Below, one piece after another: positions 1 to 6,833 of a DNA stretch of 18,285 bases (position 1 is the first letter of the stretch; each line of letters begins with the position of its first letter). The stretch is from NCBI GenBank assembly GCA_958448395.1, contig CAUDDP010000043.1, positions 1 through 18,285 of the forward strand, given 5' to 3'. The DNA comes from an uncultured Oscillospiraceae bacterium. Lineage in GTDB: Bacteria > Bacillota > Clostridia > Oscillospirales > Ruminococcaceae. The translations under genes and the position numbers were made by a program. The notes below the pieces were generated by a model. It was not told the origin of the DNA, made no database searches, and saw only the letters and a program-made list of their open reading frames with translations.

Positions 1-374
1 AGAGTTGCTTTATTTGCATTTTACATATAAGTGGTTACAGATTTTATATGACAAAGATAAAATAAAATAGAGTAAGTATGATTTTTTATGAGAAATTGAG
101 GAGGTAACATATGGATACTGCATCGCACTGGTGTATATATATGCCTTTCTGTCGGTGATACTGCCGTTCAGAAAGGAATGCAGGAAAACAGAAGCAGAGT
201 TTGTTGATTTTATGATAGAGATGGGTACAGGAGGCAGATACTACAATTATTCAATATTGAAATATTATAATTTATATAAATATATATTTATAAAAACATG
301 GTTTATAAATTTAAGAATACGATATGCAAAAGAAAATATGTATAAAAGCAGTATGAAAATTCTGCTATAAAAAG
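1..374. other. AT-rich stretch without a convincing gene
   Basis: No recognisable protein is encoded here. The bases are strongly AT-rich compared with the rest of the window. A possible -10 (TAAAAT, 58-63) lies 48 bases before a very good Shine-Dalgarno (GAGGAGG, about 98-104) and an ATG at 111, but that frame closes after 15 codons. The next frame stays open from a GTG at 131 to 370. It has no Shine-Dalgarno of its own, and its second half is low-complexity Tyr/Ile/Lys/Asn sequence typical of chance translation of AT-rich DNA. The most economical reading is the remains of a gene whose promoter and ribosome binding site survive. Confidence 0.5.
111..158 (+). CDS. 15-codon ORF behind a strong ribosome binding site (doubtful)
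   Basis: The ATG at 111 follows GAGGAGGTAACAT, among the better translation initiation sites in the window, but the frame stops at TGA 156-158 after MDTASHWCIYMPFCR. It may be a genuine micro-peptide, a leader peptide, or the start of a gene broken by a frameshift: the neighbouring frame continues openly from 131 to 370. It resembles no family I know. The site would support translation; the product's existence is uncertain. Confidence 0.2.
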   Translation: MDTASHWCIYMPFCR

Positions 375-391
375 TTATACTTTCATTCTGC
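348..391 (-). terminator. Possible terminator overlapping the end of the membrane-protein gene
   Basis: GCAGTATGAAA (348-358) and TTTCATTCTGC (381-391) form an 11-bp stem with a single mismatch and a 22-base loop. Read on the minus strand it is followed by a T-rich stretch. The distal arm lies inside the last codons of the minus-strand gene ending at 375. The stem is AT-rich and the loop long, so this is a weak call. Confidence 0.3.
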
Positions 392-1097
392 TTAACGCCT
401 CCAATAACCTTTCTCTTCCATACATATTTTCATACCAAATAATTTTATCCATTTTATCATTTTGATAGTAACAATATAAGCTCATTTCCTCGCATGGATG
501 TTTTCGGTAAAACTCTCTAATATCGCCATCAACGATAATTTTTCGGTCAACACGTGTTACGGAGTATACTTTGTAAATAATTATCATCCTCATAAATGGA
601 ATATCTTCTATTGTTGAACAATTGTGGCTATTATACATCTGCTTGCCTCTGAACTTCTGCTCATCTGACACTACAACCTGTCCATTATTTAATATCCATG
701 TTTTTTGATCAAGGCTGATAGATATCTCTCTATCCTTTTTTTCTGCACGTATCTCTATAGGTGCACCTACCAGACCTATCAAAAGAGAAATGATAAAAAA
801 TGCACAGGTAGCCAAAACCATTATCATCAAAATTTTCCTCTCAATGTTCGAGAAAGAATCATGCGAAAATACAAATCCTGCTATTATTGACACTACAGTT
901 CCTATACCCGTCAGTATTAGAAGCTTTATCATTACTTTGTAAGCAATTTTATAGGATTTATTATTTATCAAATTTTTCTTGTAATCTGGTTTTTCACTAT
1001 CAAAAAATGGTGCATATTGGACTGTATATTTTATCTGAGACTGTATTTTTTTGTAATCATCCATGGGTGAATGATCTCTTATTTCTATCGGGAACAT
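375..1097 (-). CDS. Two-helix membrane protein of unknown function
   Basis: A 240-residue protein with a charged N-terminal segment (about 1-50), two hydrophobic helices (about 51-77 and 89-111) and a polar C-terminal domain (about 115-240) rich in beta-type sequence. This layout recalls small bacterial proteins with paired helices followed by a PH-like or YcxB-like cytoplasmic domain. That is a resemblance in layout only; no signature motif is visible and I assign no function. The ATG at 1097 is preceded by TTGGAGGCAGAAT, a good ribosome binding site at normal spacing. The gene stands alone, is AT-rich like its surroundings, and has a candidate promoter embedded in a 10-bp inverted repeat just upstream, so it may be tightly regulated and horizontally acquired. 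It is likely a real gene. Confidence 0.7.
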   Translation of the reverse strand: MFPIEIRDHSPMDDYKKIQSQIKYTVQYAPFFDSEKPDYKKNLINNKSYKIAYKVMIKLLILTGIGTVVSIIAGFVFSHDSFSNIERKILMIMVLATCAFFIISLLIGLVGAPIEIRAEKKDREISISLDQKTWILNNGQVVVSDEQKFRGKQMYNSHNCSTIEDIPFMRMIIIYKVYSVTRVDRKIIVDGDIREFYRKHPCEEMSLYCYYQNDKMDKIIWYENMYGRERLLEALSRMKV

Positions 1098-1121
1098 ATT
1101 CTGCCTCCAATCCGCTGTCTA

Positions 1122-1168
1122 TTGTGATATGTTTCGTAACTATTATAATCATATCACAAACGTGTAAA
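1122..1168 (-). promoter_or_regulatory. Candidate promoter with operator-like inverted repeat
   Basis: On the minus strand, TTTACA (1168-1163) and a perfect TATAAT (1147-1142) are separated by 15 bases, slightly short for sigma-A. The -10 lies between two perfect 10-bp inverted arms, TTGTGATATG (1122-1131) and CATATCACAA (1150-1159), with half-site centres 28 bp apart. This promoter would serve the membrane protein starting at 1097. The arms look like binding half-sites for a dimeric regulator; which one is unknown. Confidence 0.5.
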
Positions 1169-1217
1169 ATATACTATTCATTTATTATAAAATCTATGTA
1201 AAATTCGGAAGGGGGTG

Positions 1218-1259
1218 ATGGGTTTCATGATTGGATTGCTAATTCTGTATTTATTTTAA
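1218..1259 (+). CDS. 13-codon hydrophobic micro-ORF (doubtful)
   Basis: The ATG at 1218 directly follows GGAAGGGGGTG, a purine-rich Shine-Dalgarno, and encodes MGFMIGLLILYLF before TAA. The peptide is almost entirely hydrophobic and could insert in a membrane, as small type I toxin or holin-like peptides do, but it is shorter than those I know and no antitoxin RNA can be argued from the sequence. Chance is a serious alternative in this AT-rich spacer. Confidence 0.15.
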   Translation: MGFMIGLLILYLF

Positions 1260-1318
1260 AAACTATTTTGTAAAATTATTTGTATTAGTATAATAGTTTT
1301 TTATTTTAATACATATAA

Positions 1319-1347
1319 TTCAAAATACAGTAAATATTTGATATAAT
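1319..1347 (+). promoter_or_regulatory. Promoter of the truncated alcohol dehydrogenase
   Basis: TTCAAA (1319-1324) and a perfect TATAAT (1342-1347) are spaced by 17 bases. They are followed by an AAGGAA ribosome binding site and an ATG at 1380. The expression signals of the broken gene therefore look intact. Confidence 0.5.
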
Positions 1348-1379
1348 GAAGTAAATTATCGTATCATGAAGGAACAATC

Positions 1380-1493
1380 ATGAAAGCCTATACCTACATC
1401 GAAAGAGGAAAATTTGTCCTTACCGAAAAGCCTAAACTTATTTTGCAAAATGATACTGATGCCGGTATCTGTGAGGGAAAATACAAAAATTGA
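1380..1493 (+). pseudogene. N-terminal fragment of zinc-dependent alcohol dehydrogenase
   Basis: A 37-codon ORF begins MKAYTYIERGKFVLTEKPKL and continues to a segment ending NDTDAGI. This closely follows the start of medium-chain, Zn-dependent alcohol dehydrogenases of Clostridia (MKAYTYxExGKF...KPKPxLxxPTDAI). Full members have about 350 residues. Here the similarity breaks right after the 'TDA' position, the last residues do not fit the family, and a stop follows at 1491. The catalytic and cofactor domains are absent; the next bases are the terminator of the opposite gene. The promoter and ribosome binding site are still present. I read it as a remnant left by a deletion, possibly at an insertion or recombination boundary. 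Confidence 0.65.
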
Positions 1494-1518
1494 TTTGTGT
1501 GGGAATGAAAAATAAAAA

Positions 1519-1550
1519 CCATGCCGATCAGACAGGGCAGACCGGCATGG
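1519..1550 (-). terminator. Intrinsic terminator of the GH9/GH16 gene
   Basis: CCATGCCG (1519-1526) and CGGCATGG (1543-1550) form a perfect 8-bp GC-rich stem with a 16-base loop. On the minus strand it is followed by TTTTTATTTTTC. It lies 16 bases beyond the stop codon of the minus-strand glycosidase gene. Confidence 0.8.
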
Positions 1551-1566
1551 CGAAAAGATGTTTTAT

Positions 1567-4500
1567 TTAATTGCGGCCAGATTCATGATAGGTAACCCAT
1601 TGATATTTTGCAGTCAATGGCGTTTTACCATCATAATGATTTAACCATTCATCTACGCCAGTACCCGGCCATACATTCATCATAATTTTTCCGGGTGTAG
1701 AAGGAATGTTTTGTGTTGCTGTGTAGACTGCCTTGCCATCTACATACCAGGTGATAGAATCCTTCTGCCAGTCAAAGCCATATGTGTGATAGCCAGTAGA
1801 AGCATCAAATCCTAAATCATACATATATTCGTGATTGCCGATGCCGTTCGTATAGTAGTTAAACTGTACCTTTGTGGTGTCTTTTCCGAGAATTTCTATG
1901 TCAATTTCATCCCATGGATTGTCATCACTCGGTCCGGTATAAGTGAAGAAGGACGAAACCACGCCATCATTTTTAATTGCCTGCATGGAGGTTTCATAAT
2001 AACCATAGGAATAGAAATCTGTTGTCCGGTATTCTGCACCAGAATAGTTATACTGTCCAGAAGAATCCTTGTCAATTGTCAGGTTTAATGCAGCATCCTG
2101 AAATGTCGCATTGCTGCCTCTCCAAACACAGTCGAAGCAGGAACCATTTGACCAGCCATCTGATGCAAAGAATTCTTTTGCTGTACCTTCCCGGAAATTT
2201 GCATACATAGTTGCATTAGAATCTGGCTGTTGTGGGTTTGGTTGTGGACTGGAATGAGAGAGCAATTTTTGCTTCAGAACACAAAGGTCAATCACATTGA
2301 CAACATGATCTTCGTGCAAATCCGCACAGTTGCCCTGTTCTGTAGTCAGCGTTGCTTTTCGGATGAGATATTTTTGTAACAGAACCACATCTGCTACTGT
2401 CACATTACCATCCTGATTGATATCGCCTTTTTGTGCAGTTGTAAGCTCTGTACTTGTTAATGACAGAAGATATGTCAGTGGAGAATTCCAGTAAATTGTA
2501 ATTTCGTTGGTAGAATAGCTTTCAGCGTGGTCTACATAGCACTTTGCACTTGGTGTGGTTGCCAGATATGCTTTTGCAGCGGAATCCTCCAGATGAGAGT
2601 TGACACCGCCAACCAACATGCCTTTCATGGCCTGCTTTTTTGCCATGGATGGGCGATGATGTGGATTCTGTGGGGAAACCGTTCCATATCCAGTGACAAA
2701 GCATTCACCGATCGGATTGCTGCCGAGCAGGTAGTGCAGATTAGATTTTGCAGCTGTCAGATATTCTGTCTCTCCAGTCAGCTGATATGTCAGTCCAAGG
2801 ACAATGCCAGCATTTGCAACAGTCATATTGCTGCCCCAGTTAAAGGCAGAAATGGCAACGCCATAAGGGTTATTTGCAGTTGTGGTTACAAATTTATCTG
2901 CCTGTTTTACAATGGCGTTTTTGGCGTTGATATAAGCGGTAGAGCTGGTGTCTGCATTGTCCATTGTCAGAATGGCAATGTTGCCATAATCGCCGACCGT
3001 TGACCAATCCAGACCTGTTTTCACTGTCATTTGCTCTAATGCATTTAGATAAGTTGTGGAGCCAGTTGCACGATATAGCTGTGCAGCTGCCCAATAGCGT
3101 TCGTCTTTGTCTGAAGTATCTTGATAAGCACCAGTGGTAATATCTTTTGGATCTTTGAAGATCAAGTTTGGGTTTTCCTCCAGAAATGCCCATGCTCGTT
3201 CTGCGGCTGCCAAGCAAGTATTGGCAAAGTCATTGTCAATTGCCTGATAGAATTCGTATGCCATTGCCATGGCTGCACAGAAGTCTGCGGTTGCTGTAGT
3301 GGAAATTGGTGTCACAATCAGTTGTTCTGTTTCCTTTTCCGGCATCACATAACCCGGGAAGTTTTCGCAGGTTACCTTGTGATAAACGCCGCCAGAAGCT
3401 GCTTGCATTTTCAGCATCCATTCTAATTCATAGCGTGTCTCATCCAGAATATCCGGCACACCATTTCCGCTCTCTGGAATGCCGATCTGGTCACTGTAGG
3501 CAGATGGGCTTGTCTGGTAAGCATACAGCAGATCTGCGACTGCTTTTGCAGCTGGTACAACATAACGACCGTAATCACCGGCATCGTGCCAACCGCCGCT
3601 GACATCAATGGTTTCCGATGTGCCGTAAATTCGGGCTGTTGTATTATGGCAGGCAACGTGTCCAAATGTATCGTCTTCTACTTCAGTTCCGCAACGTTGC
3701 AGATACAGCATCTTAACGGAATCATCCAACAAATTGTGATAGACGGTATCTGAAATTTCAAATACATAGGAATCATCTAAACTGCCACACTGAATATAAT
3801 AGGTGCCCGGTTCTGTTACCGTAGAGAAATCACCAAACCAGTCTGTTTCGTCAGCACTGGCATTTTTTGTTTCTCCATACAGCTCTCCTGTATAGACCGA
3901 TTGCTTCGTTGTAGCATTTACAACAGAAAAAGTGGTTTCACTGGTAACATCCCGAAAGACTGCAATTTTTTTATCCTGTGACTGATATCCGACTTGGTCG
4001 GTGACAATGGATGGTTCATAAGGCTTGATTTCCGAATAATCTACATTGCTGTCGTCAATTAGTTCCAATGATACATTATCCAGATAAATTGTGTGTTCTG
4101 GCAGTTCAGACCCCTGATAGCCACAGTTAAAGACCAATTTTGACATAATATCGGTATCGGCTTTCATAGTGAAGGTTTCATCCACCGTTTGCGGTTCTGA
4201 GGTCAATTGTAACCCCTTCCAAGTATATGCCTGATAGGTGCCGCCATTTTGTTGAATCATGCCTTCTATTTTACGGTCAATTGTACAAGAAATATCGTAT
4301 TTTAAACGATAAACCCCGTTTTTATACAGTGGTATAATATCATATCCTACTTGTACGGAATAGTTCAAGGTACCCACACTTCCGATGGTCAAGGCCAGTT
4401 TGCCATCTTCTGTTTTCAGGGAACAAGCACCACCGCTTGCCTTATAGGTAGACCAACCAGAATAGCCGCTGTCAAATGTTTCTAATAAAATGCTGGTAGA

Positions 4501-4602
4501 AGCAGCTGTACCTGTGATGGGCAGGGTAGCGAGTCCGGCAGATAGCATGAAACAAGATGAGAATACTGCAAGACTTTTTTTTAATGTAATATGGTTACGC
4601 AT
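1567..4602 (-). CDS. Cellulosomal bifunctional glycosidase: CBM, Ig-like, GH9, dockerin, GH16
   Basis: Secreted 1011-residue enzyme. The ATG at 4602 is chosen because AAAAAGGAGG precedes it and a signal peptide starts there (about 1-34). The order is: CBM4/9-like jelly roll (about 36-180); Ig-like CelD_N module (about 190-290); GH9 endoglucanase (about 300-720) with the DAGDYGRY motif (Asp340, Asp343 base), NPHHRP (646-651) and catalytic acid Glu700 in NEITIYWNSP; dockerin (725-781) with a canonical first calcium loop (DINQDGNVTVAD) and a degenerate second repeat (ADLHEDHVVNVID); a short Pro/Gln/Ser linker (783-797); and a GH16 lichenase (about 798-1011) with DEIDIE, nucleophile Glu899 and acid/base Glu903. 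All catalytic residues are present. It should cut beta-1,4-glucan and mixed-linkage beta-1,3-1,4-glucan while docked to a cohesin scaffold. The internal dockerin is less usual than a terminal one. It diverges from an AraC regulator. Confidence 0.93.
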   Translation of the reverse strand: MRNHITLKKSLAVFSSCFMLSAGLATLPITGTAASTSILLETFDSGYSGWSTYKASGGACSLKTEDGKLALTIGSVGTLNYSVQVGYDIIPLYKNGVYRLKYDISCTIDRKIEGMIQQNGGTYQAYTWKGLQLTSEPQTVDETFTMKADTDIMSKLVFNCGYQGSELPEHTIYLDNVSLELIDDSNVDYSEIKPYEPSIVTDQVGYQSQDKKIAVFRDVTSETTFSVVNATTKQSVYTGELYGETKNASADETDWFGDFSTVTEPGTYYIQCGSLDDSYVFEISDTVYHNLLDDSVKMLYLQRCGTEVEDDTFGHVACHNTTARIYGTSETIDVSGGWHDAGDYGRYVVPAAKAVADLLYAYQTSPSAYSDQIGIPESGNGVPDILDETRYELEWMLKMQAASGGVYHKVTCENFPGYVMPEKETEQLIVTPISTTATADFCAAMAMAYEFYQAIDNDFANTCLAAAERAWAFLEENPNLIFKDPKDITTGAYQDTSDKDERYWAAAQLYRATGSTTYLNALEQMTVKTGLDWSTVGDYGNIAILTMDNADTSSTAYINAKNAIVKQADKFVTTTANNPYGVAISAFNWGSNMTVANAGIVLGLTYQLTGETEYLTAAKSNLHYLLGSNPIGECFVTGYGTVSPQNPHHRPSMAKKQAMKGMLVGGVNSHLEDSAAKAYLATTPSAKCYVDHAESYSTNEITIYWNSPLTYLLSLTSTELTTAQKGDINQDGNVTVADVVLLQKYLIRKATLTTEQGNCADLHEDHVVNVIDLCVLKQKLLSHSSPQPNPQQPDSNATMYANFREGTAKEFFASDGWSNGSCFDCVWRGSNATFQDAALNLTIDKDSSGQYNYSGAEYRTTDFYSYGYYETSMQAIKNDGVVSSFFTYTGPSDDNPWDEIDIEILGKDTTKVQFNYYTNGIGNHEYMYDLGFDASTGYHTYGFDWQKDSITWYVDGKAVYTATQNIPSTPGKIMMNVWPGTGVDEWLNHYDGKTPLTAKYQWVTYHESGRN

Positions 4603-4678
4603 GATGATTTCCTCCTTTTTGAAAAACACATCTACATGATAAAATATATACAAAATTTATGGATGAAACCTGTTGCTA

Positions 4679-4694
4679 TGCTACCAATATACCA
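4679..4694 (-). promoter_or_regulatory. Candidate extended -10 promoter of the glycosidase gene
   Basis: On the minus strand, TGGTATATT (4694-4686) is an extended -10 element with a poor -35, leaving a leader of about 77 bases before the ATG at 4602. TACCA is repeated directly at 4682-4686 and 4690-4694, overlapping the -10. A weak -35 with direct repeats is the pattern expected of an activator-dependent promoter, fitting the AraC regulator next door, but the binding site is unproven. Confidence 0.35.
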
Positions 4695-4745
4695 TAAAGA
4701 AAAGAAATGGGATATCATTTTTTTGTGATTTTTATTGAAATTTTG

Positions 4746-4774
4746 TTGCATCTTAAAAAGAATTGTGGTAAAAT
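4746..4774 (+). promoter_or_regulatory. Promoter of the AraC-family regulator
   Basis: TTGCAT (4746-4751) and TAAAAT (4769-4774) are separated by 17 bases. Transcription would begin around 4781, right at the AAGGGGGG ribosome binding site, so the mRNA leader would be very short. It lies back to back with the glycosidase promoter. Confidence 0.55.
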
Positions 4775-4794
4775 AGAAAAAAGGGGGGTTGCAT

Positions 4795-5538
4795 GTGGAT
4801 ATTGAAAAGAAATTAGCTTATGTATCATTTTTAAATCGAGAATATCAGGTTTCACACCTTGCTTATGAGCGAGAAATGGCATTTTTTCAAAGCATTCAAA
4901 CGGGGGATATGGAAGCTGTGAATCGTCTGTTCAAACCACTGGACAGTCAAAAAATGGGCATTTTGAGTGAAAATCATTTATCTAATTTAAAATATCATTT
5001 TATTATTACAGTTGCTCTTGTCACACGTTACTGCATTGAGGGGGGAATGGAAATGGAGGAAGCATTCAATCTCAGTGATATTTATATTCGCAGTGCTGAT
5101 CGTTGTCAGCAGGAGCGGGAAATTGCACTGCTGCATCGAGAGGCTGTAGATGATTTTACACAGCGAATGCAGATTATTCATAAAAAATCACCATATCCGA
5201 AACCAATCATAATTGTGTTGGATTATATTTACGATAATTTGCATACCAAAATTACATTAAATGCATTGGCAGAACAGGTTCACCTCAGTCCTTCTCATTT
5301 ATCAAAGCTGTTTCACAAGGTAATGGGACTTACCATCTCCAGTTATATACGAAAAAGACGCATAGAAGCAGCTGAAAATATGCTGAAGTTCTCAGATTAT
5401 TCCTGTATAGAAATTGCAAACTATCTCTGTTTCAGTTCAGAAAGCTACTTTATTCAGATGTTTAAAAAAGAAACTGGTGATACACCGAAATGTTATCGGG
5501 AAAAATTCTTTCGTCGCAGTCATATGGTGACAAAATAA
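4795..5538 (+). CDS. AraC-family transcriptional regulator
   Basis: A 247-residue DNA-binding regulator. The C-terminal region (about 142-240) is a complete AraC/XylS double helix-turn-helix: first helix pair around ITLNALAEQVHLSPSHLSKLF, second around YSCIEIANYLCFSSESYFIQMFKKETGDTP. The N-terminal 130 residues are helical rather than a sugar-binding cupin and resemble the sensor part of AraC regulators found beside streptococcal surface-antigen genes (GDMEAVNRLF, LKYHFIIT, EGGMEMEEAFNLSDIYI). The GTG at 4795 is chosen because AAGGGGGG lies 6 bases before it; a TTG at 4789 is too close to that site. The gene diverges from the cellulosomal glycosidase with 192 bases between, so it is probably its activator; the signal is unknown. 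Confidence 0.9.
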   Translation: MDIEKKLAYVSFLNREYQVSHLAYEREMAFFQSIQTGDMEAVNRLFKPLDSQKMGILSENHLSNLKYHFIITVALVTRYCIEGGMEMEEAFNLSDIYIRSADRCQQEREIALLHREAVDDFTQRMQIIHKKSPYPKPIIIVLDYIYDNLHTKITLNALAEQVHLSPSHLSKLFHKVMGLTISSYIRKRRIEAAENMLKFSDYSCIEIANYLCFSSESYFIQMFKKETGDTPKCYREKFFRRSHMVTK

Positions 5539-5544
5539 AGATAA

Positions 5545-5566
5545 AAAATGCAGCTGTGTTTTTTGA
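5545..5566 (+). terminator. Weak possible terminator after the AraC gene
   Basis: An A6 run, TGCAGCTGTG and a T6 run can fold into a short A/U-rich hairpin with only one GC pair at its top. The hairpin is too weak to count on, so some transcripts could read through into the rhodanese-TtcA gene, which however has its own promoter. Confidence 0.2.
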
Positions 5567-5580
5567 TGTTCTGCTGGAAC

Positions 5581-5609
5581 TTGACAGACAAAACAAGATA
5601 TGATACGAT
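5581..5609 (+). promoter_or_regulatory. Promoter of the rhodanese-TtcA gene
   Basis: A perfect TTGACA (5581-5586) and TACGAT (5604-5609) are spaced by 17 bases, 39 bases before the start codon. This is a strong vegetative promoter. Confidence 0.75.
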
Positions 5610-5647
5610 AGGAATAGGAATAAAAGGAAACAGGTGAGGAAACAGGT

Positions 5648-6787
5648 ATGATAGAAGAAATTTCTATGCAGGAACTGGCAAAACAAAAGTCAGATTCTTA
5701 TTTATTGATTGATATGCGAGATGAGACTGCATTTGCATTGGGGCATATTGATGGGGCTGTAAATATGCCTCAACAGACTTTGCAAGAACAGGCAGAAACA
5801 TTGCCACAGGATAAAATGCTGGTGATTTATTGCCGCAGTGGAATTATCAGTGAGGAAGCAGCAGAATCCCTCCGAGAGAAGGGGCTATTTGCTGTGAATC
5901 TGATTGGCGGATATGTGCAGTGGCTTCAGGAAAAAATAAAACGGGAATCCACATCAGAAAAAGCCGCAGAAGTGGAGCAGGGGCTGCGGAAAAAATTTCA
6001 CCGCACTATTTTTAGTCGATTTGCCAAAGCTGTTACAACTTATGAGCTTATTCAGCCGAATGATAAAATTGCCGTCTGTATTTCTGGCGGAAAGGATTCC
6101 ATGTTGATGGCAAAGTTGTTTCAGGAGTTACATCGGCATGGGAAATTTCCGTTTTCCTTGGTATTTCTGGTGATGGATCCCGGTTATAGTCCGGAAAATC
6201 GTCAGATTATCGAGTCCAATGCGGAGCTGCTGCAAATTCCAATTACTATTTTTGAAACTAATATTTTTAATTCTGTTTATCATGTACAAAATAATCCTTG
6301 TTATCTTTGTGCTCGTATGAGAAGAGGTCACCTGTACAATCAGGCAAAGCTGTTGGGATGCAATAAAATTGCACTTGGACATCATTTTGATGATGTAATT
6401 GAAACGATTTTAATGAGCATGATTTATGGCGGGCAGGTGGAAACCATGATGCCAAAGCTGCATAGTGCGAATTTTGAAGGAATGCAGTTGATTCGGCCGA
6501 TGTACTTAATCCGGGAGGCGGATATTAAACATTGGTGTCGGTATCATGACCTGCGGTTTATCCAGTGTGCCTGTCGTTTTACAGACACCTGCACTACTTG
6601 TGAACCGGACGGCCGCAATGTATCCAAACGGCAAAAAATCAAACAGCTGATTGCAGAATTGGCAGAGGAAAATCCGCAGATTGAAAAGAATATTTTCAGG
6701 AGTGTGGAGAATGTTAATTTGAATAAGATTATTTCCTATCAGCTGCATCACGAAAGGCATAACTTTTTAGATACGTATGAAAATTAA
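5648..6787 (+). CDS. Rhodanese-TtcA fusion, tRNA thiolation enzyme
   Basis: A 379-residue cytoplasmic protein with two modules. Residues about 3-95 are a rhodanese domain: LIDMRDETAFALGHIDGAVNMP leads to the active-site loop CRSGIIS with Cys62 as persulfide carrier. Residues about 115-360 are a TtcA-type PP-loop ATPase: SGGKDS at 146-151 binds and adenylates, CYLC at 218-221 and CTTC at 315-318 match the two cysteine pairs of the family. TtcA makes 2-thiocytidine at position 32 of some tRNAs and carries a [4Fe-4S] cluster. Here the fused rhodanese presumably delivers sulfur in cis, as the C-terminal rhodanese does in ThiI. Start: ATG at 5648 after GGTGAGGAAACAG. It is a single-gene unit upstream of Fe-S assembly genes. 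The exact thiolation target is inferred. Confidence 0.85.
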   Translation: MIEEISMQELAKQKSDSYLLIDMRDETAFALGHIDGAVNMPQQTLQEQAETLPQDKMLVIYCRSGIISEEAAESLREKGLFAVNLIGGYVQWLQEKIKRESTSEKAAEVEQGLRKKFHRTIFSRFAKAVTTYELIQPNDKIAVCISGGKDSMLMAKLFQELHRHGKFPFSLVFLVMDPGYSPENRQIIESNAELLQIPITIFETNIFNSVYHVQNNPCYLCARMRRGHLYNQAKLLGCNKIALGHHFDDVIETILMSMIYGGQVETMMPKLHSANFEGMQLIRPMYLIREADIKHWCRYHDLRFIQCACRFTDTCTTCEPDGRNVSKRQKIKQLIAELAEENPQIEKNIFRSVENVNLNKIISYQLHHERHNFLDTYEN

Positions 6788-6788
6788 G

Positions 6789-6833
6789 ATAAAATAGCCG
6801 GTACGTTTTGCAAAAATATACCGGTCATTTTAT
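6789..6833 (+). terminator. Intrinsic terminator after rhodanese-TtcA
   Basis: ATAAAATAGCCGGTA (6789-6803) pairs with TACCGGTCATTTTAT (6819-6833) apart from one mismatch and one wobble. The GC core is CCGGTA/TACCGG, and flanking A and T runs serve both directions. It starts two bases after the stop codon. Confidence 0.75.

Noticed and set aside
131..370. 79-codon plus-strand frame starting at GTG
   Set aside because: No ribosome binding site at the GTG and low-complexity Tyr/Ile/Lys composition; treated as possible remnant, not a gene.
4603..4653. Longer N-terminus of the glycosidase starting at 4653
   Set aside because: It would place 17 extra residues, including charged ones, before a clear signal peptide; the AAAAAGGAGG site points to the ATG at 4602.
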